A DNA stretch of 64,000 bases from Melampsora larici-populina 98AG31 (lineage: Eukaryota; Basidiomycota; Pucciniomycetes; Pucciniales; Melampsoraceae), in assembly GCF_000204055.1 (NCBI RefSeq), contig NW_006768765.1, forward strand, positions 1,470,236 to 1,534,235, given 5' to 3'. This document shows positions 33,797 through 44,629 of this stretch, piece after piece. The number at the start of each line of letters is the position of its first letter. Position 1 is the first letter of the stretch. A program made the translations under genes and the position numbers. The notes below the pieces were generated by a model. The model saw only the letters and a list, made by a program, of their open reading frames with translations, was not told the DNA's origin and made no database searches.

Positions 33797-36328
33797 ACAA
33801 GATCTCTATACAGGGAACGACACCGTAAGGCAATTCAGACATAAGGATGAACAGATGATACAACGCGTAAACGCTGAATAAAATCATTCATAGGCAGCAA
33901 AAATTTCCTTGAAAATATACGCGCATACAACAACTGCTTATCTTTCACCTCGCTGGGAGCGGACGTCAAACACAAAGTTGATGGTCCCCACGGAATTCGA
34001 TGCTACAAGATCCAAGGTGCTTTATATCACGATATGGGACTGCCGCTGACGGAAACGGGACCAGAGCCAGTGTTTGCTCAAATCTACGTCATGGGCGATG
34101 TGATTGAAGCTGAGGCGTCCCACCGGAAAGCTATGTCGAGGTCAAACGAAATTCAAGAGGATGTTATCAATGATATTTTAGACTTCTTCTATGAATTCAA
34201 TCCGTATGCAATACAATTCACAATGTCAAGACAAATTCTTGAAGAGTCTCAAACGAAATCAATCTCTCTGATGCTGAAATCTGTTGCGCCAACAGCAACT
34301 GGTTCGGAAGGCCATGAACGTACTGTCGACCTGCTGCTACCGAGGTCGCGATGATCGTTGCGGATGGCGGCGCTGTTAGCGAAAGAGACAGAGACCTGAT
34401 CCTCCACAGCACGGATGAGTCATGGGAGAGGATATCTGAGAGGCACACCGGGTATCTCCCACTTCAATATCCAGTGTCGTTTCCCTGAGGTCAGTGGGAT
34501 CGATGAGTATTATAGGGTCCCAGCACCTGATAGTAAGTTTAACGACAACTAGCTTTGAGTGCTGAAACAGCTGACGATAACCTACATGTAGATGACGGGC
34601 CGCACATTACGTCTCTGCAGTGGTTTGCTTATCTTTTATTTCAACGACGAGACGAGTTTTCGCCAATTTTATCATCGAAAATGCTCTTGCAAGAGTTTGC
34701 GATTGATCTTTACGCTTGCGTCGAGAATCAAAGGCTCAATTGGTTTCGCTTGAATCAAGACGTGCTGTATGCGGAGCTCTACTCTGGCGCGAAGAATCGC
34801 TGGGACGCAACAATTTCAAAATCGGTAGACGAGTTATACTGCCCGTTAGCCACATTGGAGGTGCGAGGCACATGCAGCAACTATATCACGATGCGATGGC
34901 ATTAGTGCGGCACTTCGGACAACCGTCATACTTTATTACCATGACAGCAAACGACCACTGGCCCGAAATTCAATCATCCCTATCCCCAGGCCAAAAGGCA
35001 ATGGATCGCCCCGATATAATGACTCGAGTTTTCCAAATGAAAATGAAGGCGATGATGAAGGATGTTACAAAACATGGACGACTTGGAGACTGTGTATTGC
35101 ATGTCAGGACTATTGAGTTTCAGAACCGGGGACGCCCCCACGTCCATTTTATTCCAATTATGAAACCATCGACGTGTCCCCGGACCCCCGACGCCGTAGA
35201 TTTGGTTGTTCGCGCCGAAATTCCCGATCATGCAACTGAACCTGATCTGTGGTCAATCGTAACAACTTCAATGTTGCATGGACCATGCAAAGAAGGAAGC
35301 AGTTGTTGGCGTAACAATAAGTGCCGATTTGATTTTCCAAAAGACTACGCCGAAGAAACAACGATGACGGACGATTCATACCCCACATACCACCGCAGAG
35401 ATAATGGTCGTTTCTTCACGAAAGGCGGCTATACTTATACGAACAAGGATGTTGTACCGTTCAATCCTTATCTTCTGTTGAAATATAACTGCCACATTAA
35501 TGTGGAAGTGGCCTCGAGCATGCAGGCATTAAAGTATTTGTATAAATACATAACGAAAGGCCATGATTGTGCGGCACTGTCAATCACAGCCGAAAACGAG
35601 ATAGATACTTATGTTGATGGGAGGACGTTGACGGCGACTGAGGGTGAGTCGAGATGAGAGCGCCATTTCAAAATGAATGCTGACCAAATCGTCTTCCAGC
35701 TTGCTGGCGTTTGTATGAATTCTGGATGTCTTCGAGATTTCCAGCAGTCCAGAAATTGTCGGTACATATGCCACGTGAAAATACTGTATACTTTAAAAAT
35801 AGATGGTCACTGAAGAATCAACTCGAGTCAGGGAAAGCTGCGAGAACGACATTGACTGAATTTTTCTCTCTGTGCAAAAAAGATACGAAGTATAATGATG
35901 GCAAAGAAAGCGTTACATCCCTGACTTACCCTGAAGTAGTGTACCACTTCTCATGGAACAAAGATCAAAAACGATGGAAAACCCGAGTGCAACGGTCGCA
36001 GACCATTCCGCGCGTTTTCTTTGCGAGTTTGACTCAGGGAGAGCGCTATTTTTTGCGCCTGTTGCTCATGCATGTTAAAGGCCCGACGTCATTCGAGGAT
36101 CTCAGGACGTTCGAGGATACGGTACACCCAACATTCAATGCCGCCGCTGTCGCCCGTGGTCTGTTGCTTAATGATGATCACTATATTGCCGCTATGGACG
36201 AATGCGCACGAGTTCACAGTGCATATCAATTGAGAGCGATGTTTGCGATCATATTGAAATACGGGCCGCCGTCCGATCCGCAAGCTATCTGGCACCGATT
36301 TGAAGTCTATCTGACTGCAAGTATATGA
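33797..36328 (+). pseudogene. Helitron Rep (Helitron-like N and HUH) region, broken
   Basis: Rolling-circle replication initiator part of a Helitron RepHel protein. Pieces in changing frames read LPLTETGPEPVFAQIYVMGD (near 34040), LILHSTDESWERISERHTGY (near 34400), FAIDLYACVENQRLNWFRLN (near 34690-34760), then the Rep core ARHMQQLYHDAMALVRHFGQ, PSYFITMTANDHWPEI, RTIEFQNRGRPHVHFI (the HUH motif as HVH) and ALKYLYKYITKGHD (the two catalytic Tyr). Further text to 36328 (VSHFSWN-like, SLTQGERYFLRLLLMHVKGP) leads into the helicase. Several frameshifts and stops break the frame (for example near 34353, 34900 and 35657-35711). The 5' end lies in or beyond the N gap. Confidence 0.8.
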
Positions 36329-37986
36329 TGTTGCGATACAACCCTGAACAGATACCAACGGAAGAAATGATTTCCGCCTTAGGACTCTGTCGAATGGCAA
36401 CTGCGCTAGAAGAAGTAAACATGACACTTCTTAGTGCCGGGTTACCCCAACCAGATGTAAACATCTTGCGAGATTATTCAGCCCTCATTACATTAGACGA
36501 CAAAGACGAAGTGACAGCAGAAGAAAGTATAGTTATCTTAGAAGGATCCTTGGAATTGATGAACGAGGACCAACTGACAATTTTTCGAGCCATCAAAGAA
36601 GGAATTGTCGCGGCACGTGGAGGACTTCACTTTCTCGATGGTCCGGGAGGAACAGGCAAAACATTCCTCCTGAATGCAATTTTGCATTACTGCAACGCCC
36701 TAGACCACAACGTGATAGCCGTAGCATCTTCAGGAATAGCAGCGTTGATACTTTTGAAAGGCACCACAGCTCATTCCGGATTCAAAATACCAATCAATGC
36801 AGACGAGGCGTCGGAATGCAATCTTTCGGGACGAGACAACCTGAGTGATAAGATAAGATCGCTATCCCTGATAGTATGGGACGAGATTTCCATGCAAAAC
36901 AAAGAAGATATCCACTGTGTGGATCGGTCGCTTCGCGAATTACGGCAAATTGATGCTCCATTTGGCGGCGTCATGATACTCTTTGCGGGGGACTTCAGGC
37001 AGACGCTGCCGGTAATACCAAGAGCTTCGATTGCAGCTCAAGCCGAGGCGTCGCTGAGACGATCTTACTTATGGCGAAGCCTTCGGCGTCACAAATTAAC
37101 GATCAATGTGCGATTAGTGAACGTTGGGGTGGAGCAGCAAGTGGCGATTAAGAATGCTTTATATGCGGAGTGGCTGCTAAAAGTTGGTTCAGGGGATTTG
37201 CAAGAGAACGTGGAAGAAGATATCGATTTGGAACATGTCACTCATAAAACAATATCCTCGGCAAAAACTTTTGACAGCAAGATGGCGTTGGATTTGTATA
37301 ATAACGCGAACCAGCTTATACAAGCTGGAGAATGGACTGACTTAGCGACCTACTACGCAAATCGTTGCATTGTTACTCCACTAAATAAATATGTCACCGC
37401 GATCAATGACGAGGTAATAGATAGTTTGCAAGGGGATGAGTACCTCTCTGAGTCGATTGATTCAAATGACGACACAACAACATGTGAACCACTAACTCCG
37501 GAAATTCTCAACATGTTCACGATTCCGAATTTCCCAGTTCACGCACTACGGTTGAAAGCGGGAATGCCTGTGATCCTGTTGCGAAATCTGAACATGAAAC
37601 GAGGACTCTGTAACGGGACTCGAATGGTTATAACTCACGTTGGCCGTAAAATACTATCGTGCCGCATTATCACCGGGAGTCGCGTCGGTAAATTGGTGAC
37701 AATGCCGAGAATCAACTTGCACCATACAGGGGGTGCGGCCTGTCCTTTACCGTTTTACAGATTCCAATATCCTATCGCTCCGGCCTTTTGCATGACAGTA
37801 AATAAGTCGCAGGGACAAAGCGTAGATAACGTCGTGGTGTTCCTGCCGAGTCCGGTTTTTTCACATGGTCAACTTTACGTCGCGCTGTCGAGGTGCACAA
37901 GAGCTGACAAAGTATTGGTATGCATGTCCAAAGATGTGAAAAGCGCAAGCACTAAGAACATAGTTTTTCATGATGTACGGTTGTAA
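36325..37986 (+). CDS. Helitron Pif1-like helicase domain
   Basis: SF1B helicase part of a Helitron, 553 residues and open throughout. Walker A GPGGTGKT lies at about residues 106-113. Walker B LIVWDEISM lies at about 182-190, followed by GGVMILFAGDFRQTLPVI. Late motifs include LKAGMPVILLRNLN, PAFCMTVNKSQGQSVDNVVV and GQLYVALSRC. The ATG at 36325 overlaps the end of the upstream Rep frame, so in an intact element this would be the C-terminal half of one RepHel protein; the start given here is only the start of the open frame. It unwinds DNA during rolling-circle transposition. Cut off from an intact Rep, it is probably not functional as a transposase. Confidence 0.85.
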   Translation: MMLRYNPEQIPTEEMISALGLCRMATALEEVNMTLLSAGLPQPDVNILRDYSALITLDDKDEVTAEESIVILEGSLELMNEDQLTIFRAIKEGIVAARGGLHFLDGPGGTGKTFLLNAILHYCNALDHNVIAVASSGIAALILLKGTTAHSGFKIPINADEASECNLSGRDNLSDKIRSLSLIVWDEISMQNKEDIHCVDRSLRELRQIDAPFGGVMILFAGDFRQTLPVIPRASIAAQAEASLRRSYLWRSLRRHKLTINVRLVNVGVEQQVAIKNALYAEWLLKVGSGDLQENVEEDIDLEHVTHKTISSAKTFDSKMALDLYNNANQLIQAGEWTDLATYYANRCIVTPLNKYVTAINDEVIDSLQGDEYLSESIDSNDDTTTCEPLTPEILNMFTIPNFPVHALRLKAGMPVILLRNLNMKRGLCNGTRMVITHVGRKILSCRIITGSRVGKLVTMPRINLHHTGGAACPLPFYRFQYPIAPAFCMTVNKSQGQSVDNVVVFLPSPVFSHGQLYVALSRCTRADKVLVCMSKDVKSASTKNIVFHDVRL

Positions 37987-38118
37987 ATGCAATGTAACCA
38001 ATGATCGTTGTCGCGCACTGGTTGGAGCGTCCGAGCTGATGACCATCTGACGTGCTCATGACTCGGAGAGTGGTGGCTCTGTAATAATAAGTGATGCTAC
38101 GGCCTGACAATACCGTAC

Positions 38119-38306
38119 TCACAGCCATCCGAGATGGTAAATGTGAATGGCGTGTGGCTCGCAACATGTCCTTTTTGACCCACTGCAGACATTATTCGGG
38201 TTCCCCAAGTGGGCAGGGAAAAATGATTGGGAGTATGATTTGTCATAAAATGGTCTATCACTCCACACCTGAGCCATAACACCCACACTACATATGTGTA
38301 GCAGGC
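38119..38306. repeat. Long inverted repeat, left arm
   Basis: Pairs with 38678-38885 as an imperfect inverse complement (roughly 70-75% by eye). Shared blocks include ACCCACACTACATATGTG, CACACCTG(A/G)GCCAT and GGAAAATGATT-type text. Confidence 0.7.
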
Positions 38307-38677
38307 TCAGTGAATATGTGGTTATCATGTACATACAGTTCTGCTCAGTTATCTGCTCATCAGGACAAGTTATTCATATGTAATACATGCTGTAACTTCT
38401 TTCAGATTGAAAAAAGCTTCCAAAAGATTGACTACATACACTGACTCAATGTTTTGGTGTGATCTCATCAACTCAACTGCATGTAACACACTTTCTGTTA
38501 CTAAGACATAGCTTCAACAATATTGCCTGAGCAGCTACAGAATTATATGTAGTGAATTTTTGGGAAAAAAAATTCAAAGTCGAAAAAGTTACATGTGGTA
38601 TAACATGTGATTTATTTATTCTGATGGGCAAAAAACTGAGCAGACCTGTATGTACATGATAGACAACTATTGACTTA

Positions 38678-38885
38678 GCTTGCTGCACATATGTAGTGTG
38701 GGTGAAATGGCCCAGGTGTGCAGTATTAGATTCTTTTATGAAAAACTGTACTATTAATCATTTTCCTCTGCCAAATTGGGGAAGTTGAATGATGTCTACA
38801 GTGACCGGAAAGGTCGATGCCTCCCATTACAACTGTGACAGTAGCCCACCTTTGGCTGCATCGTCGTGTCAAATGGAAAGCGTGA
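38678..38885. repeat. Long inverted repeat, right arm
   Basis: Inverse partner of 38119-38306; the arms are separated by about 370 bases of AT-rich sequence. Confidence 0.7.
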
Positions 38886-39125
38886 CGAGACGTTGAAATG
38901 GCTGAAACCATCTATGACCATTGCAGACGAAACCATAGCCACGGAATTAAATTGCAAGAGAATATAACATAGGTGACTGCATACTTTGCGAGAATGAGAG
39001 AGCCACTTTACTCTTCATACACAAAACTCTATCCAAACAAATCATGAAGCACACAACGGGAATTCACAGTTGCGAACCATTGACTATGCGATGTAAAGGT
39101 GTCTTCCAGTTAAATGAAGAGGTGA

Positions 39126-39572
39126 GTGGCGCGCGAGCACCATAAAACAAACATCTCACTGATTTCCAGACAGATTACTGCACTGCGTAGGGGTGACAAT
39201 GCTCGGGTAGCATACCGTTCTGAAAAAGTTGTCGAAGGAGGATTAATCACGTGCATTCCTTTTGTAATCGTCGACGAGAGTGGTGAAGGGGACTTACTAT
39301 TGGGTCGCTTTTACGAAATGGAAGGTGCGATTGTAATGGACAACTTCACCGCCCGACAACTGTTCTTCGTAGACCGGAAACTGCTTCTCCCGAAACGGCC
39401 CGCGAGTTCATTAATGCCGTTGGATGTCGACATGGTAGAGTTTGAAAATCGAGGCGTTGTTCTGTCGAATCTCAGAGCCAGCGTTGAACCAGGGACAGAG
39501 AATTTCTACGTAATGTGTATAAAACATCGGCAATGGAATATTACGGTATGTGAGCACTGTGCACATCAATGA
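39126..39572 (+). CDS. Hypothetical ORF downstream of the Helitron helicase
   Basis: Open for 148 residues, with ordinary protein-like text (GLITCIPFVIVDESGEGDLL, GRFYEMEGAIVMDNFTARQL). Continuation in another frame near 39600-39760 (TLTWVDFRAEYIYDISKFGS, GVSWSDWQGGWIIMV) suggests a spliced or frameshifted longer gene. I do not recognise the family. It may be a Helitron accessory gene or a captured host fragment. Confidence 0.35.
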   Translation: MAREHHKTNISLISRQITALRRGDNARVAYRSEKVVEGGLITCIPFVIVDESGEGDLLLGRFYEMEGAIVMDNFTARQLFFVDRKLLLPKRPASSLMPLDVDMVEFENRGVVLSNLRASVEPGTENFYVMCIKHRQWNITVCEHCAHQ

Positions 39573-42384
39573 AAAGTAACTGATCATGGATTCGTAGACA
39601 TTGACTTGGGTAGACTTCCGTGCCGAGTACATTTACGATATCTCGAAATTTGGCAGCGACAAGGCGGGGATTCTGTCTGTTGGAAATGTTATAGATGTAG
39701 GCGGTCACGGCGTAAGTTGGTCTGATTGGCAGGGCGGTTGGATTATTATGGTGAGTCGCAGCGAGCCCAAGAGTTAGTCAATTCGTACTGACTTGATTTC
39801 AGGTCGAAAGCATAGCCATACGACGCCGTGATTGAGTGGAAGTGTAGCGCAGGCGGTTGCATGATATGACAGAGTTGATTGTAGCGTTGTAGTTAGTAGT
39901 AATGTAATGATGCGAAATCAACACATGGCAGTGAAATTCAGAATCGGGACCTAAGAATGCGCCGTCGCTTCTCGCGGCGGGACAGTAAATGACATCATCG
40001 CGGGAAAACTGGGGCACGTGCTATAAGGCACAGAGTACTTTTGCCCATCCAAGCATTGCACTTCATCTACCATCGATAATATATATCAAACTATCGTTTT
40101 CACTAAGCATCATGTAAGCATTGACTTCATTGTGTATGGTACATTGTGAAACACATCGACTGATTTTCTGTTGAGACGGCGTCTAGCTTACAGTCTTATG
40201 ATAATGGAAGACGGTGATCAGTCAAAAACCGACCAGGGTTTACAAAACAGAAGTGAGTGGATCAGTAAGCACAGTTTCTTAACATAAAAGTCGAGGACTG
40301 ATGATTTGTCACTGCAATGGACGTCCAATGGAAAGGTAACTCGGGCGAAAAAGATGTAGCTAAGGAGAAAGTTGGACATAGAATATCGAGCGATAATAGC
40401 CCGCGCGTAGAAAATCATATCACAACGATGATAGAAGACAGACTGCATGTTGGAAATGTAGAATTGCAATCTCGAGGTCTACCGCATGTCAACTGGGTAG
40501 CGGACCGGGGAGACGAAGGAATCGCAAAGTGAAGAGAACGTCTGCATTGCTCGCTTGGGAAGGGATGCGAATGACATGGTGCCTTGCGAGTGATGAAGAT
40601 GACACATTTGCAATGGAATTTAATGGCGCCGAGAGTTGCGAAAGATTATGCGAGCAGTGTGAATCAAGAGTGGGCGGTGCGTAGCGGAGTTGCGATGCGT
40701 TGCGCGACCGAGAGGGCGGCGGGCCGCCCCCGATGCTCTAGTCAACAAGAGAAAACTAATGTCAATTCTGAAAAACAAATGCGACAACGTGCGCGCCCCG
40801 CCTTTTAGGCCGAGGCGGGGTAGTAAAAATTGAGCAACAAACTGAAGCAAGCTTCTGGGCTTGAGAGTTTTTGTTGATAATGATATGGACAAACTTTTCG
40901 AACGACGGAGGAAAAGACAGAGAGATATGCCGCCGCTACCCGACTGATGTAGTCTCCTAGTCCTTTGTTTGCGTGAACTCTCAAAGTGCTCGTTTCAGAA
41001 CTTCATGAGCTGAGGCGAATTATTGCATCCCTTCCCTCACGTTGTCAATTCTAAATTACAGGCTATCTTTTGTTCTCGAAACTCCTTGACCACGGGTTCT
41101 GGACCCTCATGTTTGGTGCAACTTTGCCTACAAAGCTGATTTTCTTCTTTGCATATCACAGCGAATTTCAGCAAACACTTTTGAAGCTGACCCTTTGCCC
41201 AAAGGCATTGGAATGTGGCACCTTTGACCTGAAAGGTATTGTGCTCAGGACGTAATGCCAAAGTTGATGCCAATCGCTCAAAGAGTCCTCGAGTAGTGAG
41301 TTCCTGCACATCTCCTTGGTGATAGCAGGCCAGATTTTCTAAATCTTTAGCCTTAGAAATGATGACGCTCACCATTAGAAAAATATTCAAGCTTATGTGG
41401 AGCTCGCTTGATTGGATATGAATTCGATGAGAGCACGTGTGGTTATCTCGGATCAGCACATCGTTCCTGACTGATCGACAGTCGATGCCAGATGGATGAG
41501 TTTTCCTTCCGTGCGTATGGCCATTTTTCTTTCTGAGCGGATGGACCTCAAACAGCCTCAAACCATGCCGGATTCAATCACGCGGCCTGATTTACAAATC
41601 AACACGCCTCGATCGTACGTATTCACACTGAGGCGACCCGATGCCGGAAGAGGCGGGTGACCTTCAATCCTGTCACAAGGAACCGCTAAGGAAGCTCCAT
41701 CGGTAAAGTTCTTTCGAACCACACAGCTGACGTCATCACGGAGGCGAATGTTGAAGATTCACGCATACAAAACCTTTGAACATGATCATCGGACTAGCAT
41801 TCAGCATACCTGCGCTCTTGACGATCTCTGGAGACTGGGACTGAAGCTTTTCAACATAAAGTCAACAGTCACTTTGGCTTTCTTTTCTGTCTTCAAAAAG
41901 ATCTACAGAAGTCAGTCCCTTGATAAGTAAAATAATTTCTATCACCTTATTAATTGAGCTTGACTTCGGTCATCGATTTTGACTTTTTATCCTCAGTTTT
42001 TCTTCTTAAAGAGTCAAAGAGCTGGTGTCTTCTACTCCACTGTATATACTGCTATACTGCTTTCTACGGATACTGATCGAAAAATTAAAACTATTATCCT
42101 GTGTCCAAAAGCTAGCTCGAATACCCATGTCTGATAAGGTAATGTCAATTGTATCTTTTTCGATCGCACTTGCTGAGTTAATGATTTTCTTTTTAGGAAC
42201 GCCCACAGATTGTTCGGCCCAAGAGACCCAGCAAGGTACGATAGCGGTTTTGAATTGAAGTATTACCGGCAGCTAACTTTTGTTTCATCTTTCAGATGTA
42301 CGGATATCCTACGTCAATAAAAGTCGAAGGTACCCACTTCTCAATGATTCAACAGACCTCAAGAGGATCCACGGAAAAAAGGAT
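39573..42384. other. No firm gene; Helitron tail and unassigned sequence
   Basis: Includes the candidate Helitron 3' terminus at 40714-40741. A minus-strand ORF at 41037-41561 (174 residues) has no recognised family. Three tiny in-phase exons on the plus strand at about 42128-42332 are described among the findings. Nothing else is supported. Confidence 0.35.
40714..40741 (+). other. Candidate Helitron 3' terminus (hairpin + CTAG)
   Basis: GGGCGGC pairs with GCCGCCC around a GG loop; eight bases later comes CTAG followed by T. A GC-rich hairpin about 8-12 bases before CTRR is the canonical Helitron 3' end, and Rep and helicase lie upstream in the right orientation. A second perfect 8-bp stem (CCCCGCCT/AGGCGGGG, 40796-40820) is a competing candidate without CTRR. 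Confidence 0.4.
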
Positions 42385-42603
42385 TTAATGTTGGTAACGC
42401 GTTATTAACGGAATGGAATGAGAGAGAATCGGAACTTTTTACATACGACATGTCACTGACGGGTCGGGTTCTTTATCGCCTATTTTACCACTCATCGATG
42501 ATGATGTCATAGGCTCTTTACCGTTTGTCGATTCTATCCCATTGCGTTCACTCTCGTCGATTCTTATCGCCTCAAGAGCTATTCTACGCGTATTCTTTCG
42601 CGT
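42385..42603 (+). repeat. Ngaro-1 split repeat A1
   Basis: Left terminal repeat, apparently identical to A2 over 219 bases. Confidence 0.92.
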
Positions 42604-42869
42604 GCTTTCATCAAAAGAAGACTATAAGAAACAAAATATAAATCTCGTTTCTTTTTTCTTACAAATTTATTCCCGTTTTGGGTCAAAAAGGTTTTTTAAT
42701 TACTCTAAAAAACCGTTTACCGTTTATCGGTTTTTTCTCCCAGTTCCTGGTTTTTTTCCTTCAAATCATCTCAGACATCATCGTTATCCTTTATTCATTA
42801 CCTTACGTTCATCGTTACCGTTCCGTTAACGGTTTTTTCTCTCAAAAATAGTTTTTCTTTCTATTTTAA

Positions 42870-44381
42870 ATGAGCGATGATGGGTTTGATTTCGAAGCTG
42901 CAGCGCTGGTTACCGAAAAGTTGGCCAAGCTCACCAATGAGTATGTCGCTGGGGGTGGTTCCAACAACTTCACCATGCGGGATATCCGTTCTTCCTTCTC
43001 AAAAATTATCGCCTATGAGGCCCGCAACTGGTACCGTCAATGGTCCAGTTTTGCTTCAAACTTGGTCAAGTTGGATAAAGAAGCAGATCGCCCCATCTTT
43101 AAAAATGAAGGCGAAGCGCCTACCAAACCTGTTTCTTCCGACGAGGATCCTGTATTCATCTTTGACCCGTCATCCAATCCCAAGTATCCAGATGATATCG
43201 TCATTAATAGTAGACAGAATAGTATTCGATCTGATCAAGTCAAAGAGAAACAGATTCATATCCTTACGCAACAAGAGATTAATGATGCTCAAGCGGCAAG
43301 GAACATTTTGGACGCACAAAACCAATTCGACAAACAAAGATCTAAGTCCAATTCTCCTTTTGTTTCGAAAAAGCATAGTAAAAAAGGGAAACATAAATCA
43401 TCTCAAAGTGATGCAGATGGAGAAGATTCTTCCGATTCAGATAAAAAGAAATCGAAAATGGAAAAAGAATGGGATTGGATCGAAAGGAAAGCTTCCGGAC
43501 CTCGAAACGAGGATTCCTATACTCCAAGCGCTAAGAGATTTTCTCACGCCACCAGAGGATACGCCCCAAATATCGCCAAAGCAGTTACCGGTTTCAACGA
43601 TTTCGTCAAGCCGAAAAACTTCTCAAAGAACCTCACGAAAGAGCTTCTGTTGGGCGAATATATTGACCTTCGTAGGATTAAAGGAGAATTTATTGCTTCA
43701 AAGAAAGGCCAAGCTGCCGCTCTCACCGTGGCCGGTAATGCCGACAAAGAAATCTCTCTCCAAAACAAACAACAATTTGCTAGAATTAATGACTTACAAG
43801 AGTGGTTTTTCTACTTCGACATCCTACAACAAACGTACCAAGAAGCCTTCCCGAGCTGCTATCAAGATTTCGTCAAATACTCAAACTTCATCAAAAGCCA
43901 ACTCATGTCGGGCAGCTCAAAAGCTGATTGGACGTGTGTGGCAGATTTTGACGCGGCTCTTCGAGAAGAATTCGCTATTGAACCGAGTATTTCTTTTGCC
44001 GACTGGAACCACGAATCTTTGTCGAATATCAAGACAAGATTCATGTCGAAAGCCTTTGACATTCATCCTCAAGTTCATCCTCCTGTGGCTTCTACTAGTG
44101 GTCGGCGACCTGCTCAGTCTCCTCCTCGTCAAAGGCAATTTCCTCAGCAACAGTCTCATCAAGAAGATAGAAAAGATTCACCTTTATATTATAATCATCT
44201 GTACAAACACAAAGGTATTCACCCCGTCGAGGATACGCGAGGCTTTAAGGATCCGGAAACCTTTTGCTTCGCCCACAATCTTGGACACTGCAAGCTGGGC
44301 AATAGCTGTCCCCGCATGCATCGATGTAACGTCAGAGGATGCAAAGCCAGACTGGAACACCAAGGAAAAGATCACACCTGA
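42870..44381 (+). CDS. Ngaro-1 Gag-like protein with CCCH zinc finger
   Basis: Structural or nucleic-acid-binding protein of the element, 503 residues from the first ATG after A1. The N-terminal third is mixed; residues about 160-210 are Lys/Ser/Asp-rich (KKHSKKGKHKSS) and NLS-like. A helical region follows (NDLQEWFFYFDILQQTYQEA), then a Pro/Gln-rich linker. The C-terminus has a zinc knuckle, C-x7-C-x5-C-x3-H in FCFAHNLGHCKLGNSCPRMH, followed by further Cys and His residues. The +1 frame is also open over nearly the same interval (42877-44415), which is treated in the findings. Confidence 0.85.
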   Translation: MSDDGFDFEAAALVTEKLAKLTNEYVAGGGSNNFTMRDIRSSFSKIIAYEARNWYRQWSSFASNLVKLDKEADRPIFKNEGEAPTKPVSSDEDPVFIFDPSSNPKYPDDIVINSRQNSIRSDQVKEKQIHILTQQEINDAQAARNILDAQNQFDKQRSKSNSPFVSKKHSKKGKHKSSQSDADGEDSSDSDKKKSKMEKEWDWIERKASGPRNEDSYTPSAKRFSHATRGYAPNIAKAVTGFNDFVKPKNFSKNLTKELLLGEYIDLRRIKGEFIASKKGQAAALTVAGNADKEISLQNKQQFARINDLQEWFFYFDILQQTYQEAFPSCYQDFVKYSNFIKSQLMSGSSKADWTCVADFDAALREEFAIEPSISFADWNHESLSNIKTRFMSKAFDIHPQVHPPVASTSGRRPAQSPPRQRQFPQQQSHQEDRKDSPLYYNHLYKHKGIHPVEDTRGFKDPETFCFAHNLGHCKLGNSCPRMHRCNVRGCKARLEHQGKDHT

Positions 44382-44629
44382 GGAAACTGACCATAACATA
44401 TCCACGGAGGGGTAGGTATTTCCTTTATTATTACCACGTTCTCTCTATTGTTATTACAATTGGATGTTTTTTATAATTTATGTAACCATTTTTGGACTCC
44501 TAACTGACATCTGACATATCCACGGAGGGGGCATCGGGTAGCGATGTAGACTTTGATGACATTGATTTTACGGGAATAGATATAACTCAAAAGTTCTTAC
44601 GTGGTTATATCTGGGATGGAGTCAATACG

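Larger units (their letters stand above)
37987..39125. other. Helitron 3' region, non-coding
   Basis: No gene recognised. It contains the long inverted repeat listed separately. Confidence 0.4.

Noticed and set aside
33562..33887. ORFs running through the N block
   Set aside because: They exist only because N codons do not form stops.
42877..44415. 512-codon +1-frame ORF as a separate gene
   Set aside because: It lies wholly within the Gag gene, shows no family motifs and has unnatural composition; kept only as a finding about overlapping frames.
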